DNA of 64,000 nucleotides from Isoetes taiwanensis (GCA_021234155.1 JAJEKV010000295.1:312001-376000); one strand, 5' to 3'. Positions 11,739-23,966 are shown, counted from the stretch's first letter. The notes: a model not told the origin generated them from the letters alone. Made by a program: numbers and translations.

Positions 11739-13056
11739 CTGAAGAGGCTCTGGTCTAATATAGTGTAGACCGCAAATCTGAGCCCTACATCTAGCTAAAT
11801 CTAAGCCCCACACCTATGCTAACCTAAACATGCTAAGTGTAGTGCCACCATTGACACCTAGCATGTACACAATGTTAACTACATGGTGGTTAACACCTAC
11901 ATCTAGCTAAATCTAAGTCGTACACTTATGCTAACCTAAACATGCCAAGTGTAGTCCGCCGACTTTGCCCTCTTTGATTTTAATTGTGTTGCCAACACTT
12001 CTCCTTTTACGAGAAATCTTTTTAAGGCTTGGAAAATGACTGCTCTAGTTTTTGAGCATCACAAGATTATCAGTTCTGTTACGGACACCTCTATTTCCTT
12101 GTCCTCTATGTTAGCCCCAAACTCTTGTATTTGTATGGCAGCTAAACACCCTATTATGCAATAAGCATTGTCATGAGGCTGGCATACTTAGGATGTCAGA
12201 CGTTATCGATGAGGATCAAAATTAGTTAAGCTGGGAGACTGCTCAAGAGATGGTTGGGAGAGGATAGGTCAATAAATATATCTAAAACCATGTGCTTAAA
12301 ACCTACAACCCCTACATTAGTCAGGATGGCAATGGCAGTAGCTTTTACTCTATTAGTTAACTCTTTCAAACTAAGGACCTATAAAAGGTTTCCAAGATTT
12401 ATTCTGCTCGCTGCCTGCTAGAGGAGATGAATATGACTGTAAGCGAGGAATGTTTACTTGTCAATTTCAAAAGATACGGTCCATTTCAAAGTTAATTTTT
12501 TGTTTGTCAAGTTTTGTTGAGTTTTTGTTCCATAAACTGAAGAATGCCCTTCATCAGTTTTTTAAGGATCAGATTCAATAAAGGTTTTGTTCCTTGATCT
12601 CCAGTCAAGTCAGGCCAGTCAGTCAGTGATCATTATATGATTACTTTTTTTCATATCACATATTCCTTTTTGGGCTCTGCTTTTCAGCCAATTACATTCC
12701 AAACAACAAAGATTCTAGTATATCTTCAATTAAAAAGCTAGAAATTGTTTAAAAGTAAGTTTTAACCTCTGTAATTGTTAGAAATAACTTTTAGCACATT
12801 TTTGCATCATGTATGTGAGCTGAATTTTTGAAATTTATAGAAGTAGATGGGGAGAAGCCCACTTGGACGACATGCCACTCCAAAAATTGTCCTCAACTAT
12901 TCACTATATTGACCAAGTTATATCTAATTCTTATGCATTCATATGTATAATATAAGATTTAATGCATCATTTGTACCATCAGAGTTTTAAAGGGGTGGTT
13001 CTAATATAACTATACACACTTCCCATAAGCTACGACTTCCCATGGACATTATAATA

Positions 13057-13125
13057 CGATCTATCTATCTGTCTGTCTTAAACCATATTAGTTGTCTATC
13101 TATCTATGTATCTATCTATCTATCT
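13057..13125. repeat. Tetranucleotide microsatellite (ATCT/GTCT)n
   Basis: Runs of ATCT and GTCT interrupted by TTAAACCATATTAGTT, a 16-mer that occurs again directly after the second run. Confidence 0.9.
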
Positions 13126-13328
13126 TACTTAAACCATATTAGTTCGTGGACACTCTAATTTAAGTTTTATCCACAGTTTGATGATGCATCAACATGCTGT
13201 TAAACCTTATCGGACTCTTGTGTGTAAAGGGAGAGTCCTTGATTTTTGGTTATCATTATTGGTGCAGTACTAGTCATTAGTACTATTCCGCCCATATAAG
13301 CCCGATAAGGTCATTATCGGTCTTTGCC

Positions 13329-13500
13329 TCGGCTGATAACAAAAAATGCGTGGCCTCGGTTATACATCCTCAACCATATATTTGGCATGTAAGGCATCGC
13401 CCTCGCCCTTGGCCTTAGCAGGCCTCGCCTTACATGCCAAATATTTGGCCTCGGAGGATATTCAACCCCGGTCACGCATCTTTGATTATCAGTCTCACCC
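13329..13500. repeat. 170-bp imperfect foldback upstream of the RRM gene
   Basis: A left arm (about 13329-13408) and a right arm (about 13422-13500) are inverted copies, sharing blocks such as ATTTGGCATGTAAGGC, GATGCGTG-like and CTGATAAC-like segments at roughly 80 percent identity, with a short loop. It lies about 400 bp before the start codon. It could be a foldback MITE or a long hairpin precursor; the sequence does not decide. Confidence 0.75.
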
Positions 13501-13904
13501 ACAGAACCTTACCTTGGCTAAAAAAATATGATCTCATAATCTACCATAGCGTGTGCAACGTGGCACTTGTTATTGTGGTAAGCAGGACAGCCCTAACCGT
13601 CTATACCATAAAACTTTAGGGCAACTCGTTTTAATTTCTTCCTTCTTGGTTTGTATAAGCCATCTCCGGAACTGCTGCACGGAATTTGCAGGTAGGCCTC
13701 TCCTTTTCGTGATATTTCATTGTGGCACTAGATTTTATCCTGGTCATCATGTTTGGAGGAAATGCTGAATTCGTTCGCATTATATTTAACCCAAAAACTT
13801 GAGTTGTCATATAGCACTTATCTCCTCCAAATTCTGCTGCGGCGTGGCTTAAGTTGTAGTTGCAGATTAATGCTGCCAAAATCTGTTTTTTTATTTATTG
13901 AGGT

Positions 13905-16900
13905 ATGGATTCTAAGTCTACTGTGAGGAAGATTATCAAGAAAAAAGCTCCTGCAAAGAAGCCAGCAGTGAAAAAACTACTACCCCATCAAGATGTAAAT
14001 CGAATTGTTGAAGTTGTAAACCCAGCATCCGCAAATTTAGCTGCAAGGACCGATCCTGTGATTGAAAATTCTGGCACAAAACATGCAGTGAAAGATGAAC
14101 CAGCCAAAGTTGAACCTCAAAGTGCAGAAATATTAGCCACACAAAGTAAATTTGCAAATGAGGACGAGAAGCAAACAAGTGTATTGCAGGAGTTAAATGG
14201 AACTTCTGCCATTGAACCAAGTAGTGTTATAAATTTCAGTGGTGTTTCCTTACCTGCTGGTGACACAAATAGCATGAAATCAATAGTGAAAGAAATAGAG
14301 ATCAAAACAGAAGTGGTTGAAGCTGAGATTAAAACAGAAATATATGCTGGTGTCAAAGATAATCCTGAAGTAATTATTTCTGAAATGGAAGTTAATTCTG
14401 AAAAGATCATTGCAGTAAATGTAGCTGAAGATGCCAGTATGGTTGAAAATGGAAATGGAGATGGAAACGGTGAGAATGAATGTTCTAATGAAGAAGATTC
14501 TATGGATGCAGCAGAACATACATTAGAGGAAGGTAATCCCGAAGCTTCCAAGGAAAGCGAGGAGATGGAAGTAGAGGACATGGATGATGTCCCTGAAGGG
14601 GTCGAACTTAATGCTGATGAGGGGGATGAAGGCGAGGAGGAAGAGGAGGAGGAGGGGTGAGGGAGATGGAGATGAAGAGGCAGAGGGAGAGGAAGGAGGG
14701 GGTGACGTACCTGAGGGCGTCGAACTTAATGCTGATGAAGGGGAGGAGGAAGAAGAAGAAGAAGAAGAAGAAGAAGAAGAAGAAGGGGAAGACGGAGAAG
14801 GAGAAGGAGGAGAAGAAGAAGAAGAAGAGGAAGAGGAAGAAGCTGAGGTTGAGGATGAAGGCGATAGACTTGAGGAAGAGGACCTAGATGGAGAACAGGT
14901 AGAGGAGGATGACGATGAAGCTGAAGTTGAGGATGAAGGCGATAGACTTGAGGAAGAGGACCTAGATGGAGAACAACTAGATGAGGATGACGATGAGGCG
15001 GAGGAATGCAATGAAGAAGGTGGTAAGGAGAGAGAAGAAGAGGTCCCCAAAACCATCAGTTCCGATGGCACGCCAGAAAATCCAGAAGAGATTGGGAAGA
15101 CTGAGGATACAGAGATGGCAGAATACAACTTGGAGGCCCAACATTCTATCCCTGTGTCTGAACGACAAAGGAACAAAAAGTTAGAGGTATTTGTTGGTGG
15201 TCTTAACAAGGAAGCCACAGAAGAGGACATAAAAAAGGTATTCGACAAGGCTGGAGAGGTCGTAGAGGTCCGTTTAATGAAGAACTCTAGCACTGGCAAG
15301 AACAAAGGTTATGCCTTTGTTCGCTATGCTACTGGAGAGCAAGCAAAGCGTGCAGCACAAGAACTTGCACGTGTCCAGGTCCTTTTTCTTTTTTCTCATC
15401 AAGTTTTATGCTTTCCTTCTCCAACTGTCTAACACACTTTCTGGGTTCTTTAATCCCAATAGGTTCGGGGTCGTATGTGTGGCGTTGTACCAAGTGAAGA
15501 AAATGATATTATTTTTCTTGGACATATTGATAAATCATGGTCTAAAGACAGGGTAAGGCAAGAATTTGCAGGCATGGAAGCATTCATTAGAATGTAATTC
15601 ATGATACTTTTTGCAGCTTGCGGAGGCTCTAAAGAGCTATGGTGTGTCGGGATATGAGGAACTTACCTTAATGGAAGACCCGCAAAATGAGGGAATGAAT
15701 CGAGGATTTGGTTTTGTGGAGTTTGCAACTCATAATGATGCAGTCAAAGCTTTTAAACGCCTTCACAGATCAGATGTTTCGTTTGGGTCAGGCCGATCTG
15801 CTAAAATTTCTTGGGCTGAGCCATTGAATGAGCCAGATGAGGAAATTATGGGAAAAGTATGGCCAATTAAATTTATATCTGTCTTGCTCAAAGCTTGATA
15901 TAATTTGATCACCTTTCTTTCACAGGTGAGATCTGTTTTTGTGGATGGTATGCCACCATCTTGGGATGAAAATCGTGTTAGGGAACATTTCAAAAGCTAT
16001 GGTGATATCGAGCGTGTTGTTTTGGCCTGCAACATGCCAATTGCTAAGCGCAAAGACTTTGCATTTGTTAACTACAAAACACGTGATGCTGCCTTAGCAT
16101 GCATTGAGGCACTAAACAACACTGATTTTGTTGATGGTGATGCAAAGGTCTGAAATTTCAGGCTGCATAGTTTCTGATCATCCCATGTCTTTACCTCTGA
16201 AAACGATCAATATAAATTATGCTTTCTATTGTCCAGGTGAGGGTGAAGGTGACATTAGCAAAACCCCCAATTAAAGGCAAGGCAAAGGGAGGTCTTGCTC
16301 TTGGTCCACGTCATGGAGGAAGAGGTCGTTCTGGTAGGCTTTATGGAGGTATTATTCCCATTTCTTATGGTCTGGACATTCCTAAATAATTTTTTAGTCC
16401 TCTAATTCTTGGTTAAATATGAAGGGCGGGTGTGGGGACATCCTGGACGGTTCCCTCCACACAGAGGTATGGCTCAAGGCAAAAGAGGCTTTTATCGAGC
16501 CTTTGCTCCACCAGAAGTTCCAGCACGTGGCAGAAAACGTGGGGCAGAGAACTTTAGATTCAATGTAGAAACATCCCCGCAAAAGCGTGCTAGATCAACA
16601 GGAGATGAAGGGACATCAGATAAAGTGTTGTTGGATGTGGCTAAAGAAGGAAGCAACACTGCAGAAAAGTACCAGTGCTCTCTCTGTGGTTTTAGCTCTG
16701 ATGTGGAGCCAGAGTATAATCGCCATCTCAAATCACGAGTGCATAAAGTTATTGAGGGTCTTAAGAAGGATAAATGCCTGGCCAATAAAAGCCCTTCCAG
16801 TCTTCTTCATGAATATGCATCCCGTCATCGATGTGAGGTACATTTTGATGCATCGGCAAGTCATGGATTTTCAGAAGTAAGAGTTGCAGTTGGGGGGAAA

Positions 16901-17967
16901 GGAGGCATTCCGGTAATGAGAGGTCTTGGCAGGAGTCGTAGCAAAACAAAAGCACGTCAAATGGCTGCCGCAGAAGTACTTGATAAATTTATGGATTATA
17001 TAGCAGACAAGGAAAAATGTGATAATGTGCCTCAAAGAGCGCCTGGATTAAGGGGAAGGCAGCCCCCCTCCCGAGATGATCAGATACATGAAAGAAGGCA
17101 CGCAGGTGGAAGGTCAAGGCTGACTCACTTAACTCCTCCTGCTGTGCGGGGTCGGTCAAGGGAGAGAGATCGTGCTGATTATCTTGGAAATGCCGATAGA
17201 CATTACTACCGGGGTCATGGACGTCCTTCTCGATATCAATCACCAGGTTATGAGTATGCTGACAGTGCAAGACGAGGCTTGTCTAATCTTGTAAGGCCCT
17301 TTGTCTGTCAAAGGTCAGTTTTAAGGAAAGGATTGTGGATCTAAGTACATGTGTTACTGCAGGAGGCAGAGCCTAGGTATATTGATTATTCGCAAAGAGG
17401 TCATCCTGCACCTGGGCCTAGTCGTCATTATGGAGGGGGATATGGAGGTTCAAGCAGGTGCAATGAAGAATATCAGTTATTTAGATAATAGCTTGAAAGG
17501 TTACTGAATGCTTTCTTTTGCAGACCTGCTACTGGACGTTTAGCATCATATGTAGGTGTGGGCCCATCTTTAGGAGCTAGCATTGGGCCAGCACAGCAAG
17601 CATCATATTCGATTTATGATAGTCACATTGGAGGAAGTACGGCACTAACTATAATATGATTCTTAGAGTAATGATGCCCATTATATTGAATATACGTTTG
17701 CCCTTTTGTCAACTAGGTGGAAATCCAGTATATTCGTCTTCTGGGCATGGATATGGTTCTTTGTACGTTGGGACTGGGGACCTTGTGAGCGGAGAGGTTT
17801 GTACCATTCAGAACATTTTTATGTGATTACTTTTTTCTTCTGACATGATTGATTGACTGCTGTAGATGAGTGGGGCCTACTCAAATCTTTATGGGGCATA
17901 TCCTCAAGTTCCTGCAACAACTAGCATGTATTCTTTATCAGCTCCTGCATCAAATTCATACTACTGA
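13905..17967 (+). CDS. hnRNP Q-like RNA-binding protein: acidic N-terminus, three RRMs, C2H2 finger, dsRNA-binding domain
   Basis: Ten exons with GT-AG borders and consistent phase: 13905-15378, 15463-15552, 15617-15856, 15926-16147, 16237-16348, 16425-17290, 17363-17457, 17524-17636, 17717-17796, 17866-17967; about 1130 aa. Residues 1-30 are Lys-rich and resemble a nuclear signal; about 180-420 are Glu/Asp-rich with internal repeats. RRM1 about 424-491 (LEVFVGGL, KGYAFVRY); RRM2 about 492-600 (IIFLGHI, RGFGFVEF); RRM3 about 602-690 (SVFVDGM, DFAFVNY). A C-x2-C-x12-H-x5-H finger lies near 794-818 and a dsRNA-binding domain near 835-905 (KTKARQMAAAEVLDKF). The tail is RG/YGS-rich. The family (plant LIF2-like, animal hnRNP Q/R) binds RNA in the nucleus. 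Exon 1 carries one extra base near 14640-14660 in a GAG run, probably an assembly error. All else looks intact. Confidence 0.92.
14640..14660 (+). other. Single-base frameshift in the acidic tract of the RRM gene
   Basis: The frame from 13905 reaches a stop at 14658-14660 within GAGGAGGAGGGGTGAGGG. Removing one base joins it to the frame that carries RRM1 and all later exons. Both frames encode the same DVPEGVELNADEG phrase about 120 bp apart, which confirms the switch. Confidence 0.85.
14745..15000 (+). repeat. GAA/GAG microsatellite and two 81-bp coding repeats
   Basis: A GAA run at about 14750-14783 and GAA/GAG runs to 14845 encode poly-Glu. EAEVEDEGDRLEEEDLDGEQ is then encoded twice in tandem (about 14850-14930 and 14920-14985). 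This is a likely source of length variation in the protein. Confidence 0.88.
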
Positions 17968-20900
17968 GCCGCAGATGAATGATCAAGGTAATTGGTGTTT
18001 GGGAACACAGGGTAACTTAGCGAACTTTCGATCTTTCTGTTTGAATGCGCGTTCAAAACTTGCCTTTTCTACAGTTACCGTAGCATGCAGCATCTACAGA
18101 AGCATTTGATCTCAGCAATGAATCTTCATGATGAAGACCTGCTGGCTCATGGCAATGTTGTAACATATTGGCTAGTACAAATAGCAGCATTTTTTATTTC
18201 AAATGCCATGTATCAAATACTTGCATATATGAAGTGGGTGTTCTATATTAATTTGCGGTGATAAAAAATGTTTGGTGCTTGTTTATGCAAATTTATAAAT
18301 ATTTTGTGGCCAATCAGGCATAAAAGCTTAGGTTTCAAAATAGATAATTCAAATTTTTTGAATTTTAGTTGATACGTTCCCTTGAAGTTAGAAGGTTTGT
18401 ATTTTTGGAATTGATACTGCTGTAGACTCTCATATAAATTATGTATTAGGTAAGATAAGATATGTATAGATAAGATAAGATAAAGATTTAACCACTAGCA
18501 GATGCTTTTGACCGAGTCCCCACAGTGCTGCCATCTAAACCTTTGAAGCATGCATGATAGATCACACGGTTCGAGCAAAGGGTTGAAATTTGAAACAAAT
18601 TCCGTCCTCTAAAGTTTTATAGTGGACAAAAATGTGCAAGGAAGGGTTGATTGTGGAGAAGAACCGCTCTTGCACAAAATCTGACCCCAAAAACGTGCAT
18701 TCAGTGCAGACAATGGTTCATATGCAGAAGAACCGCAAAACCTGACCTCAAAGAGTGCAGTTATTTAAAGTTTTGACCTCCCATGCACAGCGAGATTTGT
18801 GTTCCAAATGAAAATGAAAAATGTGGTGATGGTATTCTCAGCTAGCTTCTGATTGCAAGAGTGTTTTCCCTGATAACTATGTATCAGGAAAGGCAATTCG
18901 TCAACATTCTTGGCATCGTTGCCTGTGGGCACGCCAAGAATGTTGACAAAGTGGAATTCCATGTACGGTATTGTGTCATAAACAGAGTTGATTTCTAATG
19001 CTTCATAAAATAGATGCATAGGTGTACTAGGGGCCATTCTTAAGGATGGTCAAACGGTCTGGCTGCTCTGGCATTTATGTTTGCTCTAAACTATTAGACT
19101 CTATATGCATGCCTTTCATGCTGATTCAATCCTAGATATGTTCCCAGCCATTTGCTTATCTATGGTCTATGGTGCTTGCAGTAGATATCTTTCATGAACT
19201 AAAAAAGTTCAAAGATGTAAGGAGCCGTGTTTTTGTGTACATCGACTAGCTTACTTTTACTCCACAAATCCACGCTTGCTTTTTTTTTGCCATGAAAACA
19301 CAAAGGCTACCAATCCTTGCTAGAATATGAATTCTGGCAGTAGCAATAAATTGCTGTTTTACAGGCCTTAAATTACACCAGCCACCTTGGTCAGATAGAC
19401 TATGGATTCTGAGGAGTTTGCCCAACGCTGGTCATAAGTCGAATGATTAAGTAAAAGAACAGATCATTAGTAAGCGGAGATCTCCGAAATTGACTTTGCT
19501 ACATGACAACATCTTTAGAGGATTATATTATAGGGCAGAGAACTAGAGACTAACTTGTTTTTACGCATTGTTGAAGCTCTAGAGATGGTCTTTAGTTTTC
19601 TTTAATATGGTTTGCTAGTTGATGAAACCATATGCGTATAACATAAGGTTTCAATGCTTTATAGGGTGTATTGTAGAAAAAAACGTATAAAAATATGGCT
19701 TAAAGGAATCTTTACGATTTTTTTTCTTTTAGTTTTTGTTTTCTAGTTAGATTTCGTAGGGTTAGATTTGGCAGGGCAAGCGGAGGTGGCTGAAGCAGAG
19801 AGGAATGGAGATGTGTGTGTGAGGGTAGGGTAGATGTTGGAAGAAGTAGCAACCGTGGACGAACTATCATTAGACGGATTATTCAAGATGACATGCAAGG
19901 CCCGAAATCTTATACGAACAAAGTGGACCTGGTCCACAAACAGCACATTTGCATCTACAACTTGCACCATGAATGTTACAATCTCGTTTTATTTATTGAT
20001 TGCCTGCCTAACAAATTCCATTTTCATGTGATATATACAACAACATGTTTCTCTCTCTTTAAGTCTTCTCACAAATTTAGATTTCAAACTTTCGAACAAC
20101 CTGAGCCCTATCTTCATATTCGGATGTTGACACTTGAATACCTAAAGAACATGACCTGCAATACAATAAGCAATGGTAAATAGTATTAAACTTTTGTATT
20201 GTAATAAAGAACAAGCATTATCATACTTGAGTCTCTTCCAGATAGTGGATTTGTTGCATATTATAAGGCATTGCAGTTTAGCACCGTTATTTTGTCGTCT
20301 CAATTTAATGACTTGCCTTTTGTTTGGAGACACTCTTGTTTCAGGAACCCAAAAATTGTATCGTTCACGGTCTTCATCACTTAACCTGTCCGATTTGGCC
20401 TTATTCTTAAACATGGACCACGGTCCTCCAAATTCGGCAATCTTCTTTTTGTTTAGAGCAGCATTTCCTTTGTTATGTTGGGGTTCTGTTGTATTCGTAT
20501 TGATTATGATGGGCCACCCTTCGTGGTGGTATATTATTTATTTGTACAAGAAATTTATCGTGGCGGCCTTGAACATTTCTTTAGCTCAAACTTAGTTAGA
20601 CCCATTATTAATGTCCAACATTTGACAATCAAATATTTGCTCAAATCAACCACACAAAGATCTTGCAGTATCAAATCGTATAATATATTGTCAGTATTCA
20701 GTATTAAGAGAGAAAATAGAATATGTGCAACCATGCAACATGAGCTTTTCAAGAGGCTAGCGTGCTAGGCTATAAACCTCAAAATAAATATGGTCAATAT
20801 TTTAACATACAAAGATAATGAAACATTTAAAGGGGGGAAACAAATGAAATAATAAATGGGGGCAGAACCATTGAAAAGGAGTGTCATGTGGCCGCACCCC

Positions 20901-21500
20901 ATTGGCTGAAACAAACAAAGGGGCTTTTGCTCTGTTCTTGTCTGCGGGCAAGATCGCGGGGCTTTTAGCAATTCGGATTTGATGCCAAAGCGGCCCGGGT
21001 AAGCCCATAGTGGTGCATTCATTACCCAGCAATCATACGTCACTGCAATGGTATCAGCATTGCGCAAAAATCAGATTTGTGTGCATCACAACTCTTGGTG
21101 CTCTCTCCAATTCATTGAAGAGTTGCATTTTTCGATACTTACATCCAAGAGGAAGTCGGCGTGTAAGGTTGCAGAAATCCGTATGCTTGTTGGAGCCCTA
21201 AATCTATTGCAGCCGCAGAGTTATCCGGATTTCAAGCTATTCAGTTATTATATTTGATTCAGGAAGATAGAGTCTGGTATTTGAACCCAAGATAAATCTC
21301 AGACTCAGGGCTCCAACAAAATTTTCTACCCACTGCTCTGCCCATTTGATAATCATTGAGGCTTGTTGAATCGACAATTGTTTCTACAGACTCTGAATCG
21401 GCAATGGTTTCTACAGACTCCCAAATAGCTTATGAGACACTCTTTTCTATCCCCCAATCGATCATTCCCAATAATCTAGTTGCCTTCCCAAATTGCTTGC
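17968..21500. other. 3' UTR and intergenic region
   Basis: The RRM transcript probably continues past its stop. A GT-AG pair (GATCAAG/GTAATT near 17987 and TAGCATGCAG near 18091) could be a 3' UTR intron. Further on I see no gene: AT-rich DNA, a GATAA-type short repeat near 18445-18485, and a perfect 15-bp inverted repeat near 18898-18948. Confidence 0.55.
18884..18962. repeat. Short hairpin with 15-bp perfect stem
   Basis: GTCAACATTCTTGGC and its exact complement GCCAAGAATGTTGAC are separated by about 18 bases, and GGCAATTC / GGAATTCC-like flanks extend the pairing. Possible small-RNA-type hairpin or terminator-like structure; function unknown. Confidence 0.7.
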
Positions 21501-21799
21501 CTTAAGCACATTTCTGCCGGTCGAGGCTGACGGGCGCACTTCGCTTCTCAATTCTTCTCAATTCAGAGGCGTTCCGGATTCCACATCGGCGTTCTTGCTC
21601 CATGCTGCGTTCCGGTCCCATTCAAGTCTTGCCCTACCAGAACAAAAGACCAAAGAAAGAACGCCATAGCCATTCTTTTCGACGGCTGAGGTACGTCTTG
21701 TAAATGTGTCATTTCAATAGCAATTTAGATGGCGGCCTTGAGAAAAAATAGCTGGGACAAAAACAAAAATGAAAAATGCAAAGCCGCTTTATATATGTC

Positions 21800-21892
21800 T
21801 AGATATTGTTGCCAGGTGCTAACATCATATATGTACGCTTTCGCTATATAGGATTCCCATAGAAGGCATGGGACGAATGACACCTCGGTGTC
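21800..21892 (+). repeat. LTR-like terminal fragment (shared with 57.6 and 58.0 kb)
   Basis: Contains GCTATATAGGATTCCCATAG followed by GGCATGGGACGAATGACACC. The reverse complement of almost the same sequence occurs near 57605-57700 and 58020-58105. It lies in what may be an intron of the candidate gene starting near 21540. Confidence 0.75.
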
Positions 21893-22300
21893 AAGCAATT
21901 GTCCCTGACATTGCCACTAGTTTGAGCTTGACATTACATTTGAATGAAAACAAATGGTAGCCAATCTTCAATAATAGCTTTATACCCCCAAAAAATGTCA
22001 TTTCCCACCATATGAAGGGTTAAAAATAACAAAATAAGTTGTAGTTGCCTTACACCCCAAACAAAAAAGAGTTACGAAAGTGTAAGAAATAGTATTGTAA
22101 TTGTAAAAAAAGGGGCTACACAAATATGAAAGGCAAAGAGATCTTACCTAATTTGGATCATTGATTATTGAAGGTTAAATGGCGAAGTTTAAAGCCTGAT
22201 CATCTCCATTTGTATTTCATTCACCACCTCCACAATAGGATTTTGCATTCAGTTCACAGTTGGTGTAGCAGTTTTTCGCATTCAGCATTTTCTCATTCAT

Positions 22301-22320
22301 TTTTTTTTTTTTTTTTTTTT
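22301..22320. repeat. Poly-T tract
   Basis: Twenty or so consecutive T residues, bounded by CATTCA and GCGCTCC. Confidence 0.9.
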
Positions 22321-22429
22321 GCGCTCCGTTGTCTCCAAGTGGTTCTGGAAAGGAAAAAGATGGACATAGTTGTGGAAAGATAGAGGGCTTTCTTGCTAGT
22401 GTGTATACGAAGACAATTTAATTTGCTCA

Positions 22430-22560
22430 ATGAGCAAATTGGAGAGACAGAGTCAAAAACATAATGAAGGAGATGATTCAATATCCAGACCATCTGGGAA
22501 GCAAAAGGGCAGTTTAGAAAAGACTAACTACCTGGAAATTAGAAAGAAGGGAAAGGAGAG
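22430..22560 (+). CDS. Candidate coding exon, unrecognised protein (basic N-terminus)
   Basis: An ATG at 22430 opens a 43-codon frame ending at a good donor (GGAGAG/GTAACG). The peptide is charged (MSKLERQSQKHNEGDD and then TNYLEIRKKGKER). The second part recalls the basic helix that precedes DNA-binding regions in some plant nuclear proteins, but I do not recognise the family. A possible untranslated first exon lies near 21540-21689 (donor GGCTGAG/GTACGT). The phase does not join directly to the exon at 23009, so an exon is missing or the model is wrong. Confidence 0.35.
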
Positions 22561-23008
22561 GTAACGGGATTATGTAATTTAGTTTTTCCATTATCGCTAA
22601 ACTTGCATATTTTTTGTTCTTTATGGATGCATAAGCTTGTATATTCTTTTGTGGATTGTTCTAGTTTTCTCAATCATTATAAACCGGATGTTGGTTTTTC
22701 TAAGGTACATTTGCTCTAGTTTCTTTTTCTTTTTCTTTTTTCCTTTTTTCTTTTAGAATTTGATCTTGGTTGCTCATGTAACTGATAGGTTGCACCACTC
22801 CTATACAGCCAAGTGTGATTGGAAGAGCCTTAATCGTCTGTCATTTTCATTTGTCTATTGGTACTAAAAGCTCCAATTTTTTGTGTACTTAGGATTTTGA
22901 AAAGGCATATCCACTGGTGCAATGTTCTCTCTACTTTTTATGATATTAAGCTTCATGTCAAGGGCTTTCTTTGTTCGTACTCTATTTAGATTCGTCTACA
23001 AGTTGCAG

Positions 23009-23205
23009 GTTGATATAGATGGAGAAACCCTGCTTGACCCAAGCTCTATCACTATAAACAGGAACATATCCTCAAGCGAGGATGATGAATCTGGTAGTGA
23101 AGATTTTCACTCATCTGATATAGAAAAGGAAAAAGAAACTGTTGAGGTTGACTTGTCGTACAATGTACAATTCAAAAAATTATCAAACTCCGGGCCATGT
23201 AATTA
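23009..23205 (+). CDS. Candidate terminal exon, acidic, unrecognised
   Basis: It follows the acceptor AAGTTGCAG and reads VDIDGETLLDPSS, then a Ser/Asp/Glu-rich stretch (SSSEDDESGSEDF) and stops at NSGPCN. Composition is coding-like compared with the AT-rich flanks. It may belong with the exon at 22430-22560, but the phases differ by one base, so a further small exon would be needed. Confidence 0.35.
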
Positions 23206-23699
23206 ATGCAGTTTTCCTTTACTTCTGTTCAATTTTATTCCTATTTGAAATGCTTGGAAGAAGCTTGGAAGATAAATTTTGCATGATCCGCTAGATAGTC
23301 ATGCATCCACCTTGGGTTGCTCCTTCTATTCTATTCATTAACCATTCTTGGCTGAACTGATGTAGTGCATGACTTCCAAGAGAATTACCTATTTTATTAG
23401 CACCATTAGCTTGCGAAGCAACAAGTATCTGTCATCTGAGTAATGAAATGGTGGTTTGAAGTTTTGCTGCAAAAGATAGCATTACTGAACCATTGCTGAG
23501 CTTTCTTAAGAATTTCAAACCAAGATTTCTAAGTTGAGTTGAGCTAAACTTCCTCCTTTAACTTGATAACAAAATTATCTTCTCTGAGATAATCCTTGCA
23601 CATAAGACCAAGCTACAAAAGAACTTGCAGACACAAGGCACCCAAAATTAAAACTCTACATGGTTTTTCCCATGGTTATTATGACTAAAAAACCATTCT

Positions 23700-23961
23700 A
23701 CAAAACCAATGCACGTTTGTGGGTTGATATCATTAAAAACTATATGTGGCTAAACTAATGGGTTCTCTTGTGAGGTTTGTTAGAATGGTTAGATGGATGG
23801 GCTTCTTTGTAGAGTTTGTCAAAGTGGTATTACATGTTGGTAAATGAATGTGGTATATTATACCATTTGAAGGGTGTGGTTTATCCATGTGGTATAACAT
23901 GAAGGTTGTGGATGAGGTTTAATATGGTGTTCTTTCATGTGATTTTATAATGTGGTTCATT
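23700..23961. repeat. Diffuse TGTGGT/GGTTTA motif repeats, left flank of the 13-kb element
   Basis: Short irregular copies of motifs such as GTGGTATAACATGAAGG and ATGTGGTTTA. The same character resumes at 37007 after the retrotransposon, so the two flanks were one locus. Similar sequence in the opposite orientation lies at 55640-56060. Confidence 0.6.
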
Positions 23962-23966
23962 ATTGT
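23962..23966. repeat. 5-bp target-site duplication ATTGT (left)
   Basis: ATTGT directly precedes the LTR and recurs at 37002-37006 directly after the other LTR. Confidence 0.93.

Larger units (their letters stand above)
11196..13328. other. Intergenic, AT-rich, with short tandem repeats
   Basis: No coding feature is supported. It holds a two-unit 96-bp tandem repeat (11547-11738), a 113-bp direct repeat starting CTACATCTAGCTAAATC at 11785 and 11898, and TCTA/TCTG microsatellites at 13057-13125. The 96-aa reading frame across the first repeat is only the repeat translated. Confidence 0.7.

Noticed and set aside
14523-15305. Long minus-strand frame rich in Ser/Pro opposite the acidic exon
   Set aside because: It is the reverse shadow of the GAA/GAG coding tract of the RRM gene.
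20765-21067. Minus-strand 100-aa frame
   Set aside because: No conserved motif, no splice support, and overlapping alternative frames are of equal length.
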